A DNA stretch of 64,000 nt, from the NCBI GenBank assembly GCA_014874475.1, contig JADBJJ010000023.1:62001-126000 (forward strand), in the 5' to 3' direction. The translations under genes and the position numbers were made by a program. Below are positions 1 through 9,790 of the stretch, piece by piece; positions within the stretch are counted from its first letter, which is position 1; the number at the start of each line of letters is the position of its first letter. Source of the DNA: Chloroflexota bacterium. GTDB taxonomy: Bacteria > Chloroflexota > Anaerolineae > B4-G1 > DUEL01. The notes below the pieces were generated by a model, which saw only the letters and a program-made list of their open reading frames with translations, did not search any database and was not told the DNA's origin.

Positions 1-693
1 GACGACGGCCGGCACCGTCGGATCCAGCCGTCGGGAAACGGTGCTATGCAGGGCCAGAATCACATAACCGGCGATATAAATGGGGTCCACCGCCCTGTGG
101 GGATAGGCCCCATGTCCTCCACGTCCCAGGATGGTGGCGTAGAATGTATCCACCCCTGCCGATGCCGGCCCGGCCTCCAGGACGACGTCTCCCGTTCTCA
201 CCTGGGGAGCCACGTGCAGGGAAAGGACAGCATCCACTCCCTCCATTGCGCCGTCCTGAATCATGCGCGGCGCGCCACTGAGGCCCTCCTCGTCCGCTAT
301 CTCCTCCGCCGGCTGGAATAGAAGGCGGATGGTGCCGGGGAACGAGTCGTCGGCCAGCAACTTCGCCACCCCCAGAGCGATCGCGGTGTGAGCATCGTGC
401 CCGCAGGCGTGCATAACGCCCGGGACCTGAGAGGCATAGGGAACGTCGTTCGCCTCCTGGATGGGGAGAGCATCCATATCCGCCCGTACGGCAATGATGG
501 GGTGCCCTTCCCCGCGCTCCGCCACGACGCCGGTCCGCCCCACCCCACTCCGAACGCGATAGCCCAGTCCGGTCAGTATTTCCGCCACCCGGGCCGCAGT
601 CCGGGTCTCCCGAAAGCCCAGTTCAGGATAGGCATGGAACTCCCGCCGCCAGGCAACCAGTTGTTCGTAAATATGCTGGGCTTGCTCTATCAT
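1..693 (-). CDS. M20-family amidohydrolase/peptidase (hippurate hydrolase-like), 3' end outside window
   Basis: Minus-strand translation MIEQAQHIYEQLVAWRREFHAYPELGFRETRTAARVAEIL...ADMDALPIQE...MHACGHDAHTAIALGVAKLL matches M20 amidohydrolase motifs. Confidence 0.85.
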   Translation of the reverse strand, partial: MIEQAQHIYEQLVAWRREFHAYPELGFRETRTAARVAEILTGLGYRVRSGVGRTGVVAERGEGHPIIAVRADMDALPIQEANDVPYASQVPGVMHACGHDAHTAIALGVAKLLADDSFPGTIRLLFQPAEEIADEEGLSGAPRMIQDGAMEGVDAVLSLHVAPQVRTGDVVLEAGPASAGVDTFYATILGRGGHGAYPHRAVDPIYIAGYVILALHSTVSRRLDPTVPAVV

Positions 694-931
694 ACGCAAC
701 CTCCTGATGCGAGATTGTACCACACCCGGCTCTCTTGACAATCTCCCCATTCTGCCGTACCATATACACGCCGGGATCGAGGGAGCAAATTGTCGCTGCA
801 CCCTGTCATTTTTTGTGGAAGGAGCGGAGCAGAGGGCTCTGCAAAGGGCAAAAGCACCACGACGGTTCGGGGCTTCTGCCAGGTACGGCCTTCGGAGACT
901 CAACGGCGGCAGATTGACCGGGAGGGTTATA

Positions 932-1405
932 ATGGAAGAGTTGGTAGAACTTCTGAAACGAACAGACCTCTTCTACGGACTGGCGGAGGAGGACATCCGG
1001 CGCCTTATCGCCGTCGGTCGCTGGGTCACCTACAACGCTAACGAGACCATCATCCACGAAGGAGACCCTTCGGATGCACTCTACATCATCCAGAAGGGCA
1101 TGGTAGAAGTCGTCGTTCCCCACGGCTCCGTCCCAGACATCCCCGGCCCACCCGAAGCGACATCGGTGGTCCGCCTGGGGGAAGGACAGATTTTCGGGGA
1201 GATGGGATTGGTAGACGGGGGGAGCCGTTCCGCTACCGTCCGCGCGCTGATGGATGGTACGACCGTTTTTGTCCTCCCGCAAGACGCGTTCTACAGCCTC
1301 TGCGACCAGAACCACACCATCGGCTACACTGTCATGCGCAATATCGCCTGCGACCTTTCATTTAAATTGCGCCATCGCAACCTGCGGGTGATGGCTGGGT
1401 GGTAG
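932..1405 (+). CDS. Crp/Fnr-type cyclic nucleotide-binding domain protein (no obvious HTH)
   Basis: MEELVELLKRTDLFYGLAEEDIRRL...IIHEGDPSDALYIIQKGMVEV...GEGQIFGEMGLVDGGSRSATVRA; SD GGGAGG before ATG. Confidence 0.85.
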   Translation: MEELVELLKRTDLFYGLAEEDIRRLIAVGRWVTYNANETIIHEGDPSDALYIIQKGMVEVVVPHGSVPDIPGPPEATSVVRLGEGQIFGEMGLVDGGSRSATVRALMDGTTVFVLPQDAFYSLCDQNHTIGYTVMRNIACDLSFKLRHRNLRVMAGW

Positions 1406-1413
1406 GGAGCGCG

Positions 1414-1626
1414 ATGATCTACAAGGTCAGTTACGTTGTGCTGGGTGGACGCCATCCCGGAGCCATTTTGAATCAGGATACCCCTCCTCGGCTGGGCGAA
1501 GTGGTGGTCTTTGGGGAGGACCGGTTTGAAGTGGTAGAAGTGGCCGACCTGATCCCTCCTCACGGGGATTTCGCTTATCTTCACGTGACCCTCCGCCCGC
1601 TGACGGGGGAAGGGCGAGAACATTGA
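1414..1626 (+). CDS. small conserved-looking protein, unknown function
   Basis: 70-aa ORF packed between neighbours, overlapping the next start. Confidence 0.55.
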   Translation: MIYKVSYVVLGGRHPGAILNQDTPPRLGEVVVFGEDRFEVVEVADLIPPHGDFAYLHVTLRPLTGEGREH

Positions 1627-2528
1627 TGCCCTCTCTGCCCATCTGCGACTATGAGGGCTCCCGGTACCAGACTGAATTCTGGGGGCCCGAGCGAGCATAC
1701 GAAGACGGCGCCGAGCGGGCCGCGCTGCGCGCACTTTTGCCTCCTGCTGGCCGTCTCCTGATAGAAATCGGCGCCGGCTTCGGCCGTCTGGCCAACCTCT
1801 ACAGCGGGTACGAGCGGGTAGTGCTCCTGGACTACGCCCGCTCCCAACTCCTGCAGGCCCGGGAGCGCCTGGGTGATGCCGGCCCGGCTGGCCGTCCCCG
1901 CTACCTCTACGTCCTGGGCGACTTCTACCGCCTCCCCTTCGCTCCAGGACTTTTTGACACCGTGGTGATGGTGCGAACCCTCCATCATGCCGCCGACGCG
2001 CCCGCCGTCCTGCGCAACGTGGCGAACATCCTGGCTCCAGCTGGGACTTTCGTCCTGGAGTTTGCCAATAAACGGCATCTGAAGGCCATTTTCCGCTATC
2101 TCTTGCGGCGTCAGCCCTGGTCTCCCTTTGACCTTCAGCCGGTGGAATTTGTCCCCCTGAACTACGATTTTCACCCGGCCTGGGTTCGCCGTCATCTGAA
2201 GGAATGCGGACTCCGGATCGCTCAAATCCGCACCGTCTCCCACTTCCGGGTCGGTTTTCTCAAACGGACCGTGCCGACGGGGTGGCTGATCTCTCTGGAC
2301 CGGTTGTTGCAACCGACGGGCGCGCTCTGGCAACTGAGCCCCAGTGTCTTCGTGCGCGCGGCGGCCCCTGAAGACCGACCCGCCGCACCGCCCGGCGGTC
2401 TCTTCCGCTGTATCGCCTGCGGCTCCCTCCTGCTGGCAGACGAAGGGGACCGGTTGCTCTGCACGGATTGCGACACGGCCTTCCCATTCCAGGATGGCCT
2501 GTACGATTTTCGGGGAGAAGAACGGTGA
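1626..2528 (+). CDS. SAM-dependent methyltransferase with C-terminal Trm112-like zinc ribbon
   Basis: LLIEIGAGFGRLANLYSGYERVVLLDYA methyltransferase motif I; C-terminal CIACGSLL...CTDCDTAFPFQDGLYDF. Confidence 0.8.
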   Translation: MPSLPICDYEGSRYQTEFWGPERAYEDGAERAALRALLPPAGRLLIEIGAGFGRLANLYSGYERVVLLDYARSQLLQARERLGDAGPAGRPRYLYVLGDFYRLPFAPGLFDTVVMVRTLHHAADAPAVLRNVANILAPAGTFVLEFANKRHLKAIFRYLLRRQPWSPFDLQPVEFVPLNYDFHPAWVRRHLKECGLRIAQIRTVSHFRVGFLKRTVPTGWLISLDRLLQPTGALWQLSPSVFVRAAAPEDRPAAPPGGLFRCIACGSLLLADEGDRLLCTDCDTAFPFQDGLYDFRGEER

Positions 2529-2926
2529 CCTACGAACCCCTCTTTGCCGGCCTTGTATATAACGAAGAAGGGCAGCCGGTTCAGGCGGCCCAGGTGGGCG
2601 CCGATCTCTGCTACGCCATCCCCGACGGTGACTTCCTGCGCCATGTGGACGCCATAGAGGTGGACCGGCAGGTGCTGGCGCAACTGAAAGAACGATTCCT
2701 GCCAATAAAGGACGCGCTGGTAGAGGGGGCCATGCAGATGATGGGGGCAGACGACCCCTTCACCCGGGCCGCATTGGAGATGAGTCTGGAGAATATGGAC
2801 CGGATGGTAGAGACGGGAGCGGTCAATGTAGAGGACTTTCGGCTGGCGCTGTGGATGACGGGTTTCCGCATCATCGTCAACGTCCACGGCGAGGTGGTTC
2901 GTCTGGAGATTCCAGGATTAGAGTAA
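2525..2926 (+). CDS. hypothetical protein (GTG start)
   Basis: ORF translationally overlapped with upstream methyltransferase. Confidence 0.6.
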   Translation: MTYEPLFAGLVYNEEGQPVQAAQVGADLCYAIPDGDFLRHVDAIEVDRQVLAQLKERFLPIKDALVEGAMQMMGADDPFTRAALEMSLENMDRMVETGAVNVEDFRLALWMTGFRIIVNVHGEVVRLEIPGLE

Positions 2927-2930
2927 CTTC

Positions 2931-3956
2931 ATGCCCATTGAACTGGCCTACCTGCTGGTCTTGGCGATTGCCGCGCTCTCCGCGCTGATCCTCACTCCGC
3001 TGACGGCGCGCCTGGGGCACCACTGGGGAATGACGTCCTCTCCGGGGGGACGCCGGAAACATCATGGGACCATCTCCAGAGCCGGCGGGATGGGCATATT
3101 CTTCCCTTTTCTGCTGGCGCTGGCGGTCGGGCTGGCGCTCCAAATCCCCACCGCAGACCCCAAAGAGCCCCGCCGTTTGCTGGGGCTGGTCCTCGGCAGC
3201 ACCTGGATGTTTGTGGTCGGCCTGGTGGACGACCGCAGGGACCTCTCGCCCCGGCTCCAACTGCTGGCCCAACTGGTCGCCGGGGGCATCGCCATCGCCA
3301 CCCTTATCTTCATTGAACGGGTCAACAACCCGCTGACGAACCAGGTGGTGGTCTTCCCGATGCTGGTGGTGGTAGTGCTGACCCTTTTCTGGATCGCGGG
3401 GATGATTAATACCGTCAACTGGCTGGATGGTCTGGACGGGCTGGCGGCAGGGGTCGCGGCGATCCTGTGCGTCGTCCTGGCGGTGCATATGCACCGGGTG
3501 GGGCAACCCAGCGTGGCCCTTCTCCCCATCGCCTTGCTGGGCGCCACCCTGGGCTTTCTCCCCTATAACTTCCACCCCGCCCGCGTCTTTATGGGCAGCA
3601 ACGGCGCTTTTTTCCTCGGCTACGCCCTGGGATGCCTGGGCATTATCGCCGGCGCGCGGGTCGCCACCGTCCTCCTGGTCATGAGCATCCCCATCGCCGA
3701 CGTCGCCTGGCAGATTGTGGACCGGGTGCGCCGTCGGCGCCCGCCCACCCAGGGCGACCGGGGACATCTCCACTTCCGCCTGCTGGACCTGGGGGTGCCC
3801 CAGCCGGTCATCGTGCTGGCCTACTGGGCCTTCTGCGGTGTCTTCGGACTGCTGGCGCTGAGCGTATCGTCCCGCCTCTACAAGTTGCTGGCCCTGCTGG
3901 CGCTGGGGGGAGCCGTGATCCTGGTCCTGGCCCTACTGGCCCGTCGCTCGAAATAA
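2931..3956 (+). CDS. MraY/WecA-family glycosyl-1-phosphate transferase
   Basis: Multi-TM; GRRKHHGTISRAGG, VGLVDDRRDLSP, NTVNWLDGLDGLAAG motifs. Confidence 0.9.
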   Translation: MPIELAYLLVLAIAALSALILTPLTARLGHHWGMTSSPGGRRKHHGTISRAGGMGIFFPFLLALAVGLALQIPTADPKEPRRLLGLVLGSTWMFVVGLVDDRRDLSPRLQLLAQLVAGGIAIATLIFIERVNNPLTNQVVVFPMLVVVVLTLFWIAGMINTVNWLDGLDGLAAGVAAILCVVLAVHMHRVGQPSVALLPIALLGATLGFLPYNFHPARVFMGSNGAFFLGYALGCLGIIAGARVATVLLVMSIPIADVAWQIVDRVRRRRPPTQGDRGHLHFRLLDLGVPQPVIVLAYWAFCGVFGLLALSVSSRLYKLLALLALGGAVILVLALLARRSK

Positions 3957-3963
3957 AAACCAG

Positions 3964-3991
3964 AAGGGCGCGGCTGAAAACCCCGCCCTTT
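3964..3991. terminator. hairpin between convergent genes
   Basis: AAGGGCG...CGCCCTT between convergent CDSs. Confidence 0.5.
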
Positions 3992-4002
3992 CAGTAGCCC
4001 CG

Positions 4003-4902
4003 CTACCCCTGCATCAGCAGATAATGATAAGCGGAGAGGGCCGCCTTGGCCCCTTCGCCGATGTGGACCAGCACCTGCTCGGATACCAGGGTGACGTCGC
4101 CCGCTGCGAACACCCCCGGCCAACTGGTGGCGCAGTAGACGTCCACGATGATATGCCCCTGCTCATCGCAGTCCACCCACCCCCGGACCAGTTGCGAGTT
4201 GGGGATGCGCGCCAGTTTGACAAAGACCCCCTTCACGGCTATCTCCCGCTCCTCTCCATCCGACACCCGGACCCGCAGGCCCTCCACGTACTGATCCCCC
4301 AGGACCTCCTGGACGGTGGCTCCCTCCACGAGGGTGACGTTATCCATCCGGCGGAGTCTGGAAGCCAGCGGCGTGGTCACCAGAGGCTCAGGGGCCAGGA
4401 GATAGACGTGGTGCGCCTTGCGGGCCAGGCTGGCAGTGGCCCATTGAGCACGCCGACCATTTCCCACCACCGCCACGTCCTTGCCCAGGAAGAGTCCAGC
4501 ATGGGTCACCGCCGAGTAACTCAGCCCCCGCCCGGCCAGCCGCTCTTCGCCCGGCACGTTGAGCCGCTGCGGTTTGGCGCCTGTAGCGATAATCAGCGCC
4601 CGCGCCTGGAAGTGATCCCCGTCCGCCGTCTCCACGAGAAAAGAGCCCTCCTCCGGCGTCACACGCGTCACCCGGTCAAAGTGACGGACGAATTCCAGAT
4701 ACTCCAACTGACGGCGAAAGGCGTCCAGCAGCGCCTCGCCCGTGATGACCTCCTGTCCTCCCATATCTTCCAGGCGCATCTCATAGGTCATCTGTCCGCC
4801 CCACCGCTCGGCGATGATGAGCGTCTCCAGTCGCTGGTTGATGGCAATCGCCGCCGCCGTAATCCCGGCCGGCCCCCCACCGATAACAATCAGGTCGTAC
4901 AT
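4003..4902 (-). CDS. thioredoxin reductase-like FAD/NAD(P) oxidoreductase
   Basis: MYDLIVIGGGPAGITAAAIA..., ALIIATGAKPQRL, PGVFAAGDVT. Confidence 0.85.
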   Translation of the reverse strand: MYDLIVIGGGPAGITAAAIAINQRLETLIIAERWGGQMTYEMRLEDMGGQEVITGEALLDAFRRQLEYLEFVRHFDRVTRVTPEEGSFLVETADGDHFQARALIIATGAKPQRLNVPGEERLAGRGLSYSAVTHAGLFLGKDVAVVGNGRRAQWATASLARKAHHVYLLAPEPLVTTPLASRLRRMDNVTLVEGATVQEVLGDQYVEGLRVRVSDGEEREIAVKGVFVKLARIPNSQLVRGWVDCDEQGHIIVDVYCATSWPGVFAAGDVTLVSEQVLVHIGEGAKAALSAYHYLLMQG

Positions 4903-4913
4903 AGGTGCTCCTC

Positions 4914-4965
4914 CTCAACGGAATACGAAGTGTGGAGTGCGTATTCCGTGTTCCGCAGTATTACG
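4914..4965 (-). repeat. heptad quasi-tandem array with internal 10-bp palindrome
   Basis: Minus: CGTAATA CTG CGGAACA CGGAATA CGCACTC CACACTT CGTATTC CGTTGAG; ACGGAATACG/CGTATTCCGT. Confidence 0.7.
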
Positions 4966-6328
4966 CCCCCCGTTCCGGCATAGGCGGGATGAGGCCCTTC
5001 TCCATCAGGAACCGGGTCATCTCCCGCGCGTGGCGGATGGTATCCTCTGCTTTTCGGAGCAACTCGTCGTAGGAGAGCCGCAGACGGGCTACTCCTTGCT
5101 CCTGAGCCTTCACCCCAACGGCCGCCGCCTCCCGGGGAAACACCTCCCACTCCTCCATAGAGGGGATGATATAATCCTCGCTGAGCCCTTTCTCCTCCGC
5201 ACAACGGGCCAGTTCCTCAGCAGCCGCGATCGCCATCTCATCAGTGATGGTGGTAGCCCGGACGTCCAGGACACCCCGGAAGATGGCCGGGAAGCCCAGC
5301 GAGTTGTTGATCTGGTTGGGGAAGTCGCTCCGGCCGGTTCCCACAACGCGCGCCCCGGCCTCTTTGGCCTCCCAGGGCCATATCTCCGGGATGGGGTTGG
5401 CGCAGGCGAACACGATGGCATCCTCCGCCATCCCCTTCACCCATTCGGGGAGGATGGTCCCCGGGCCCGGCTGGCTGGCCGCGACGCAGACGTCCACGCA
5501 GCGCAGGGCCTCAGCGACTCCGCCCTGCCGCCCTTCGGCATTGGATTGCTGACAGATACGCCACTTGTCCACAAACTCTATCTTCCGCTGGGCGATATCC
5601 TCCCGCCCCGGATGAAGGATCCCTTTGCTATCGCAGGCGATGATGTTGCCGAAGGGGACCCCAGAGGCCACCAGCAGGCGGATGGTGGCAATATTTGCGG
5701 CTCCGGAACCGATCACCGCGACCTTGATCTCCTCCATCCGCTTGCCCACCACCTTCAGAGCGTTGATCAGCCCGGCCAGAATGACCGTCGCTGTCCCCTG
5801 CTGGTCGTCGTGCCAGACAGGAATCTGCACCTCAGGGTCGCTGCGGAGCATATCCAGCACCCGGAAGCACTTTGGCTGCTCAATATCTTCCAGGTTGACG
5901 CCGCCGAAGGCGGGCTGAATCCACTTGACTGCCAGGATAATCCGGTAGGGGTCCCGGGTGTCCAGGCAGATGGGGACCGCGTCCACGCCGCCCAGGTACT
6001 TGAAGAGCAGCGCCTTTCCCTCCATGACGGGAAGACCGGCCAGCGGGCCGATGTCGCCCAGGCCCAGCACCCGCGTGCCATCAGAGACGATGGCGACGGT
6101 GTTCCCCTTGTTGGTGTATTCGTAGGCTAAGTCGGGATTCTCGTGGATGGCCCGACAGGGAGCGGCCACACCGGGGGTGTACCAGATGGCAAAGTCATCC
6201 AACCCCCGCACGGGGCACTTGGGTGCGGTCTGCACCTTGCCCCGGTAGAAAGGATGCAGCACCATCGCGTCCTCTGCGGGTTTCTTCGCTTTAGCGAGCA
6301 ATTCCTCTTTGGTGACCTGTGGACTCAT
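4961..6328 (-). CDS. NAD(P)-dependent malic enzyme
   Basis: MSPQVTKEELLAKAKKPAEDAM...YTPGVAAPCRAI...VWHDDQQGTATVILAGLINALK. Confidence 0.9.
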   Translation of the reverse strand: MSPQVTKEELLAKAKKPAEDAMVLHPFYRGKVQTAPKCPVRGLDDFAIWYTPGVAAPCRAIHENPDLAYEYTNKGNTVAIVSDGTRVLGLGDIGPLAGLPVMEGKALLFKYLGGVDAVPICLDTRDPYRIILAVKWIQPAFGGVNLEDIEQPKCFRVLDMLRSDPEVQIPVWHDDQQGTATVILAGLINALKVVGKRMEEIKVAVIGSGAANIATIRLLVASGVPFGNIIACDSKGILHPGREDIAQRKIEFVDKWRICQQSNAEGRQGGVAEALRCVDVCVAASQPGPGTILPEWVKGMAEDAIVFACANPIPEIWPWEAKEAGARVVGTGRSDFPNQINNSLGFPAIFRGVLDVRATTITDEMAIAAAEELARCAEEKGLSEDYIIPSMEEWEVFPREAAAVGVKAQEQGVARLRLSYDELLRKAEDTIRHAREMTRFLMEKGLIPPMPERGA

Positions 6329-6365
6329 CGTGCATCTCTCCCGGACCAATGATGTGGTTTCCCCC

Positions 6366-8144
6366 CTATCCCAGGCGGGCCTGAAGCCGGCGCAGTTGCT
6401 CCCACAGCCGCTGGGGGAGACGGTCGCCAAACTGGGCGAAGTGGTGTTCCATATCCGGCAGTTCCGCCCGCCAAGCGTCCACGTCCACCCGCAGCAGTTC
6501 CTGGATGTCCTCCGGCGGTATGTCCAGCCCCTGCAGGTCCAAGTCCTCTGGGCGCGGCAGAAGCCCAATGGGCGTCTCCACCGCCCCGGCCCGCCCGTCC
6601 ACCCGCGCACACATCCACGCCAGCACGCGGCTGTTCTCCCCGTAGCCGGGCCAGAGCCAGCGGCCGTCGGGCTTCTTGCGGAACCAGTTGACATAGAAAA
6701 TGCGCGGGGCCTTATCCCTGAGACGGTCGCCCATCTGAAGCCAGTGGGCGAAGTAATCCCCCATGTGGTATCCACAGAAGGGAAGCATGGCGAAGGGGTC
6801 CCGGCGGAGTTTGCCCACCTCGCCGATGACTGCCGCCGTCGTCTCCGAGGACTGGGTCGCGCCCAGAAAGACCCCGTGGTCCCAGTCGTAGGCTTCGTAG
6901 ACCAGCGGAACCATCGTCGCCCGGCGGCCGCCGAAGATGAAGATATCTATGGGTACCCCCTCCGGCTTCTCCCAGTCCGGCGAGATGACCGGACACTGCG
7001 CGGTGGGGGCGGTGAAACGAGCATTGGGGTGGGCTGCCGGTTCGCCCCGGTCCGGCGTCCAGTCCTGTCCTTTCCAGTCTATCAGATGGGCCGGCGGCTC
7101 AGCCGTCATCCGGTCCCACCACACATCCCCATCGTCGGTCAGCGCGCAGTTGGTGAAGATAACGTTCCCCCAGAGGGTCTCCATCGCCGCCGGGTTGGTC
7201 TTGTAGGACGTGCCCGGGGCGACGCCAAAGAAGCCGCTTTCAGGATTGATGGCGTAGAGGCGGCCATCGGGGCCGATCTTCATCCAGGCGATATCGTCGC
7301 CCAGGGTTTCTGCCCGCCAGCCGGGGATGGTGGGCTGAATCATGGCCAGGTTGGTCTTGCCACAAGCGGAGGGGAAGGCGGCGGCGATGTGGTACTGGCG
7401 GCCCTCCGGGCTGATCAGGCGCAGGATGAGCATGTGCTCCGCCATCCAGCCCTCCCGTCGGGCCATCGCCGAAGCGACGCGCAGAGCGAAGCACTTCTTG
7501 CCCAGAAGGGCGTTGCCGCCGTAGCCGGAGCCGTAGGACCAGATCAGATTCTCATCCGGGAAGTGGCTGATGTACTTCTGCTCCATCGGCGCGCAGGGCC
7601 AGGGGACGTCCTGCTGGCCCGGAGCCAGCGGCGCACCAACGGAATGGAGACACGGGACAAAGTCCGCCCCTTCTTTCAGGGCCTGCAACACCTTTGTACC
7701 GACGCGGGTCATGATATGCATATTGCAGACGACGTAAGGGCTATCGGTAATCTGGACGCCGATTTTGGCCATGGGCGACTCCAGCGGGCCCATAGAGAAG
7801 GGGATGACGTACATCGTCCGGCCGCGCATGCAGCCTTCGTAGAGCCTCCACATCGTAGCCTTCAGTTCATCCGGGGCGACCCAGTTGTTGGTGGGGCCGG
7901 CGTCATCTTTAGAGGAAGTGCTGATGAACGTCCGGTCCTCCACCCGGGCGACATCGCTGGGGTGGGAGCGGAAGAGGAAACTGTTGGGCCGTTTCTTCAG
8001 GGGGATAGCGCTCTCCCGGGCCACCATCTGGGCCATCAACTGGTCGTACTCTTCCTTTGAGCCATCGCACCAATGGATACGGTCGGGTTGACAGTGCTGG
8101 GCCACTTCCTGGACCCAGCGGGTCAGTCGGTCGTTAGAGGACAT
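6366..8144 (-). CDS. pckG: phosphoenolpyruvate carboxykinase (GTP)
   Basis: [49 protein letters not shown]. Confidence 0.95.
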   Translation of the reverse strand: MSSNDRLTRWVQEVAQHCQPDRIHWCDGSKEEYDQLMAQMVARESAIPLKKRPNSFLFRSHPSDVARVEDRTFISTSSKDDAGPTNNWVAPDELKATMWRLYEGCMRGRTMYVIPFSMGPLESPMAKIGVQITDSPYVVCNMHIMTRVGTKVLQALKEGADFVPCLHSVGAPLAPGQQDVPWPCAPMEQKYISHFPDENLIWSYGSGYGGNALLGKKCFALRVASAMARREGWMAEHMLILRLISPEGRQYHIAAAFPSACGKTNLAMIQPTIPGWRAETLGDDIAWMKIGPDGRLYAINPESGFFGVAPGTSYKTNPAAMETLWGNVIFTNCALTDDGDVWWDRMTAEPPAHLIDWKGQDWTPDRGEPAAHPNARFTAPTAQCPVISPDWEKPEGVPIDIFIFGGRRATMVPLVYEAYDWDHGVFLGATQSSETTAAVIGEVGKLRRDPFAMLPFCGYHMGDYFAHWLQMGDRLRDKAPRIFYVNWFRKKPDGRWLWPGYGENSRVLAWMCARVDGRAGAVETPIGLLPRPEDLDLQGLDIPPEDIQELLRVDVDAWRAELPDMEHHFAQFGDRLPQRLWEQLRRLQARLG

Positions 8145-8317
8145 GGAAACCTCCGGTGAGATGAATGGAGAGCGAGATTTATCTTGCTTTTGGAGCGCTT
8201 TCTACACACTGTTGCGCAAGATATTGCGGTTCAGCGAGAGGATTGGCCATCCGCATCCCCATAAAGGCTGGGGACAGCGAATGGGCGGAGTTACTTTTCC
8301 AGTGACAAAATCTTGCG

Positions 8318-9697
8318 CTACGGGAGCACCTTCCCCGGATTCATAATATTCAGCGGGTCCAGGGCCTCCTTGATACAGCGCTGGATATCTATGGAAACCG
8401 GGCCCATAGCCCGCTCCATATATGGGCGCTTCAGGACTCCCACGCCGTGCTCGCCGGAAAGGGTCCCGCCCAGGTCCAATGCCACGCCGAAGATCTCCCC
8501 CGCCATCACCTCCACCTTTTCCCACTGAGCGGGGTCCCGTTTGTCAAAGAGGATATTGGGGTGGAGGTTACCGTCCCCGGCGTGGCCGAAGATGACGATG
8601 GGGAGGCCGTGCCGGGCGCTGATTTCCTTGATGCGGCGGATTGCCTCCGGGATGGCGGAACGGGGGACGGTAATGTCCTCCCCCAGTTTATTGGGGGCCT
8701 TGCGCGCCAGCGAGGGAGAGACGGACCGGCGGGCCCGCCACAACTGGGCCCGCTCCTTTTCGTCCTGCGCCACCATTACCTTCCGGGCGCCGTTCTCCCG
8801 GCAGACCCGCTCCACCACCTCCATCTCTCGCCGGACCGCTTCGTCGTCCGAGCCATCGGTCTCTATGATGAGCATCGCCTCCACGTCCAGCGGCAACCCC
8901 AGGTGCATGGCCGCCTCAATGCAGGCGATCGCCGTCTCGTCCATCAGTTCCAGCGTCGCCGGGACGATGCCCGCCGCCAGAACCGAATTGACGGTCCGGG
9001 AGGCGTCGTCCAGGGAGGGGAACTCCGCCAGCGCAGTGCGGACGGAGCGGGGTCTGGCGATCAGTTTCAGCAGTGCCTCCGTGATGACCCCCAACGTCCC
9101 CTCCGAGCCGATGAAGAGGGAGGTCAGGTCGTAGCCGACGACGTTCTTGATGGCCTTGCCACCGGTCTGGAGGATGCGGCCGTCGGGGAGGACGACGGTA
9201 AGGCCCATTACGTAGTCGCCGGTCACCCCGTACTTGAGGCAGCGGGGGCCGCCAGCGTTACAGGCGATGTTGCCGCCGATGGTGGAGTGCTTGTTGCTAG
9301 AAGGGTCGGGCGGGTAGAAGAGGTCCCGGGCCTCCACATAGGCCTGGAGGTCGGCAGTGATGACGCCGGCCTCCACCCGAACCGTCCGGTTCACCTCATC
9401 CAGTTCCAGGATGCGGTTCATACGGGTGAGGGAGAGGGCAATGCCGCCAGAGAAGGGGACAGAGGCCGCCGCCAAGCCGGAGGCCATCCCCCGGGGAACG
9501 ACAGGCACCCGGTACTCGGCGGCAATCCGCACGACCGCCGCCACCTCCTCCGTAGATTCCGGCAGGACAGCGACATCGGGCAACTGCTGGGCAAACGTCC
9601 CGTCGTAGGAATACGCAATGCGATCCTCTATACTGGTGAGGACTTTGGTAGGGCCCAAGATTTCCCGCAAACGGTCAATCCAAGCACTGTCGGACAT
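8318..9697 (-). CDS. glcD: FAD-linked oxidase, glycolate oxidase GlcD-type
   Basis: VVPRGMASGLAA, CNAGGPRCLKYGVTGDYV, FGHAGDGNLHPNI, SGEHGVGVLKRPYM. Confidence 0.88.
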   Translation of the reverse strand: MSDSAWIDRLREILGPTKVLTSIEDRIAYSYDGTFAQQLPDVAVLPESTEEVAAVVRIAAEYRVPVVPRGMASGLAAASVPFSGGIALSLTRMNRILELDEVNRTVRVEAGVITADLQAYVEARDLFYPPDPSSNKHSTIGGNIACNAGGPRCLKYGVTGDYVMGLTVVLPDGRILQTGGKAIKNVVGYDLTSLFIGSEGTLGVITEALLKLIARPRSVRTALAEFPSLDDASRTVNSVLAAGIVPATLELMDETAIACIEAAMHLGLPLDVEAMLIIETDGSDDEAVRREMEVVERVCRENGARKVMVAQDEKERAQLWRARRSVSPSLARKAPNKLGEDITVPRSAIPEAIRRIKEISARHGLPIVIFGHAGDGNLHPNILFDKRDPAQWEKVEVMAGEIFGVALDLGGTLSGEHGVGVLKRPYMERAMGPVSIDIQRCIKEALDPLNIMNPGKVLP

Positions 9698-9760
9698 GTC
9701 GTATCTCCTGCAAAATTCAGGGGCGCGGACGCCAGCGGATCAACGCCGATGAACGTAAAA

Positions 9761-9790
9761 ATCCGCGCTCATCCGCGTTCATCGCGTTCT
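9761..9790. repeat. 10-nt-unit quasi-tandem repeat
   Basis: ATCCGCGCTC ATCCGCGTTC ATCGCGTTCT. Confidence 0.65.

Noticed and set aside
4024-6130. Long plus-strand ORFs (319 and 438 aa)
   Set aside because: Antisense shadows of thioredoxin reductase-like and malic enzyme genes; low-complexity P/H/R composition
6309-8060. 583-aa plus-strand ORF
   Set aside because: Antisense to pckG, no recognisable domain
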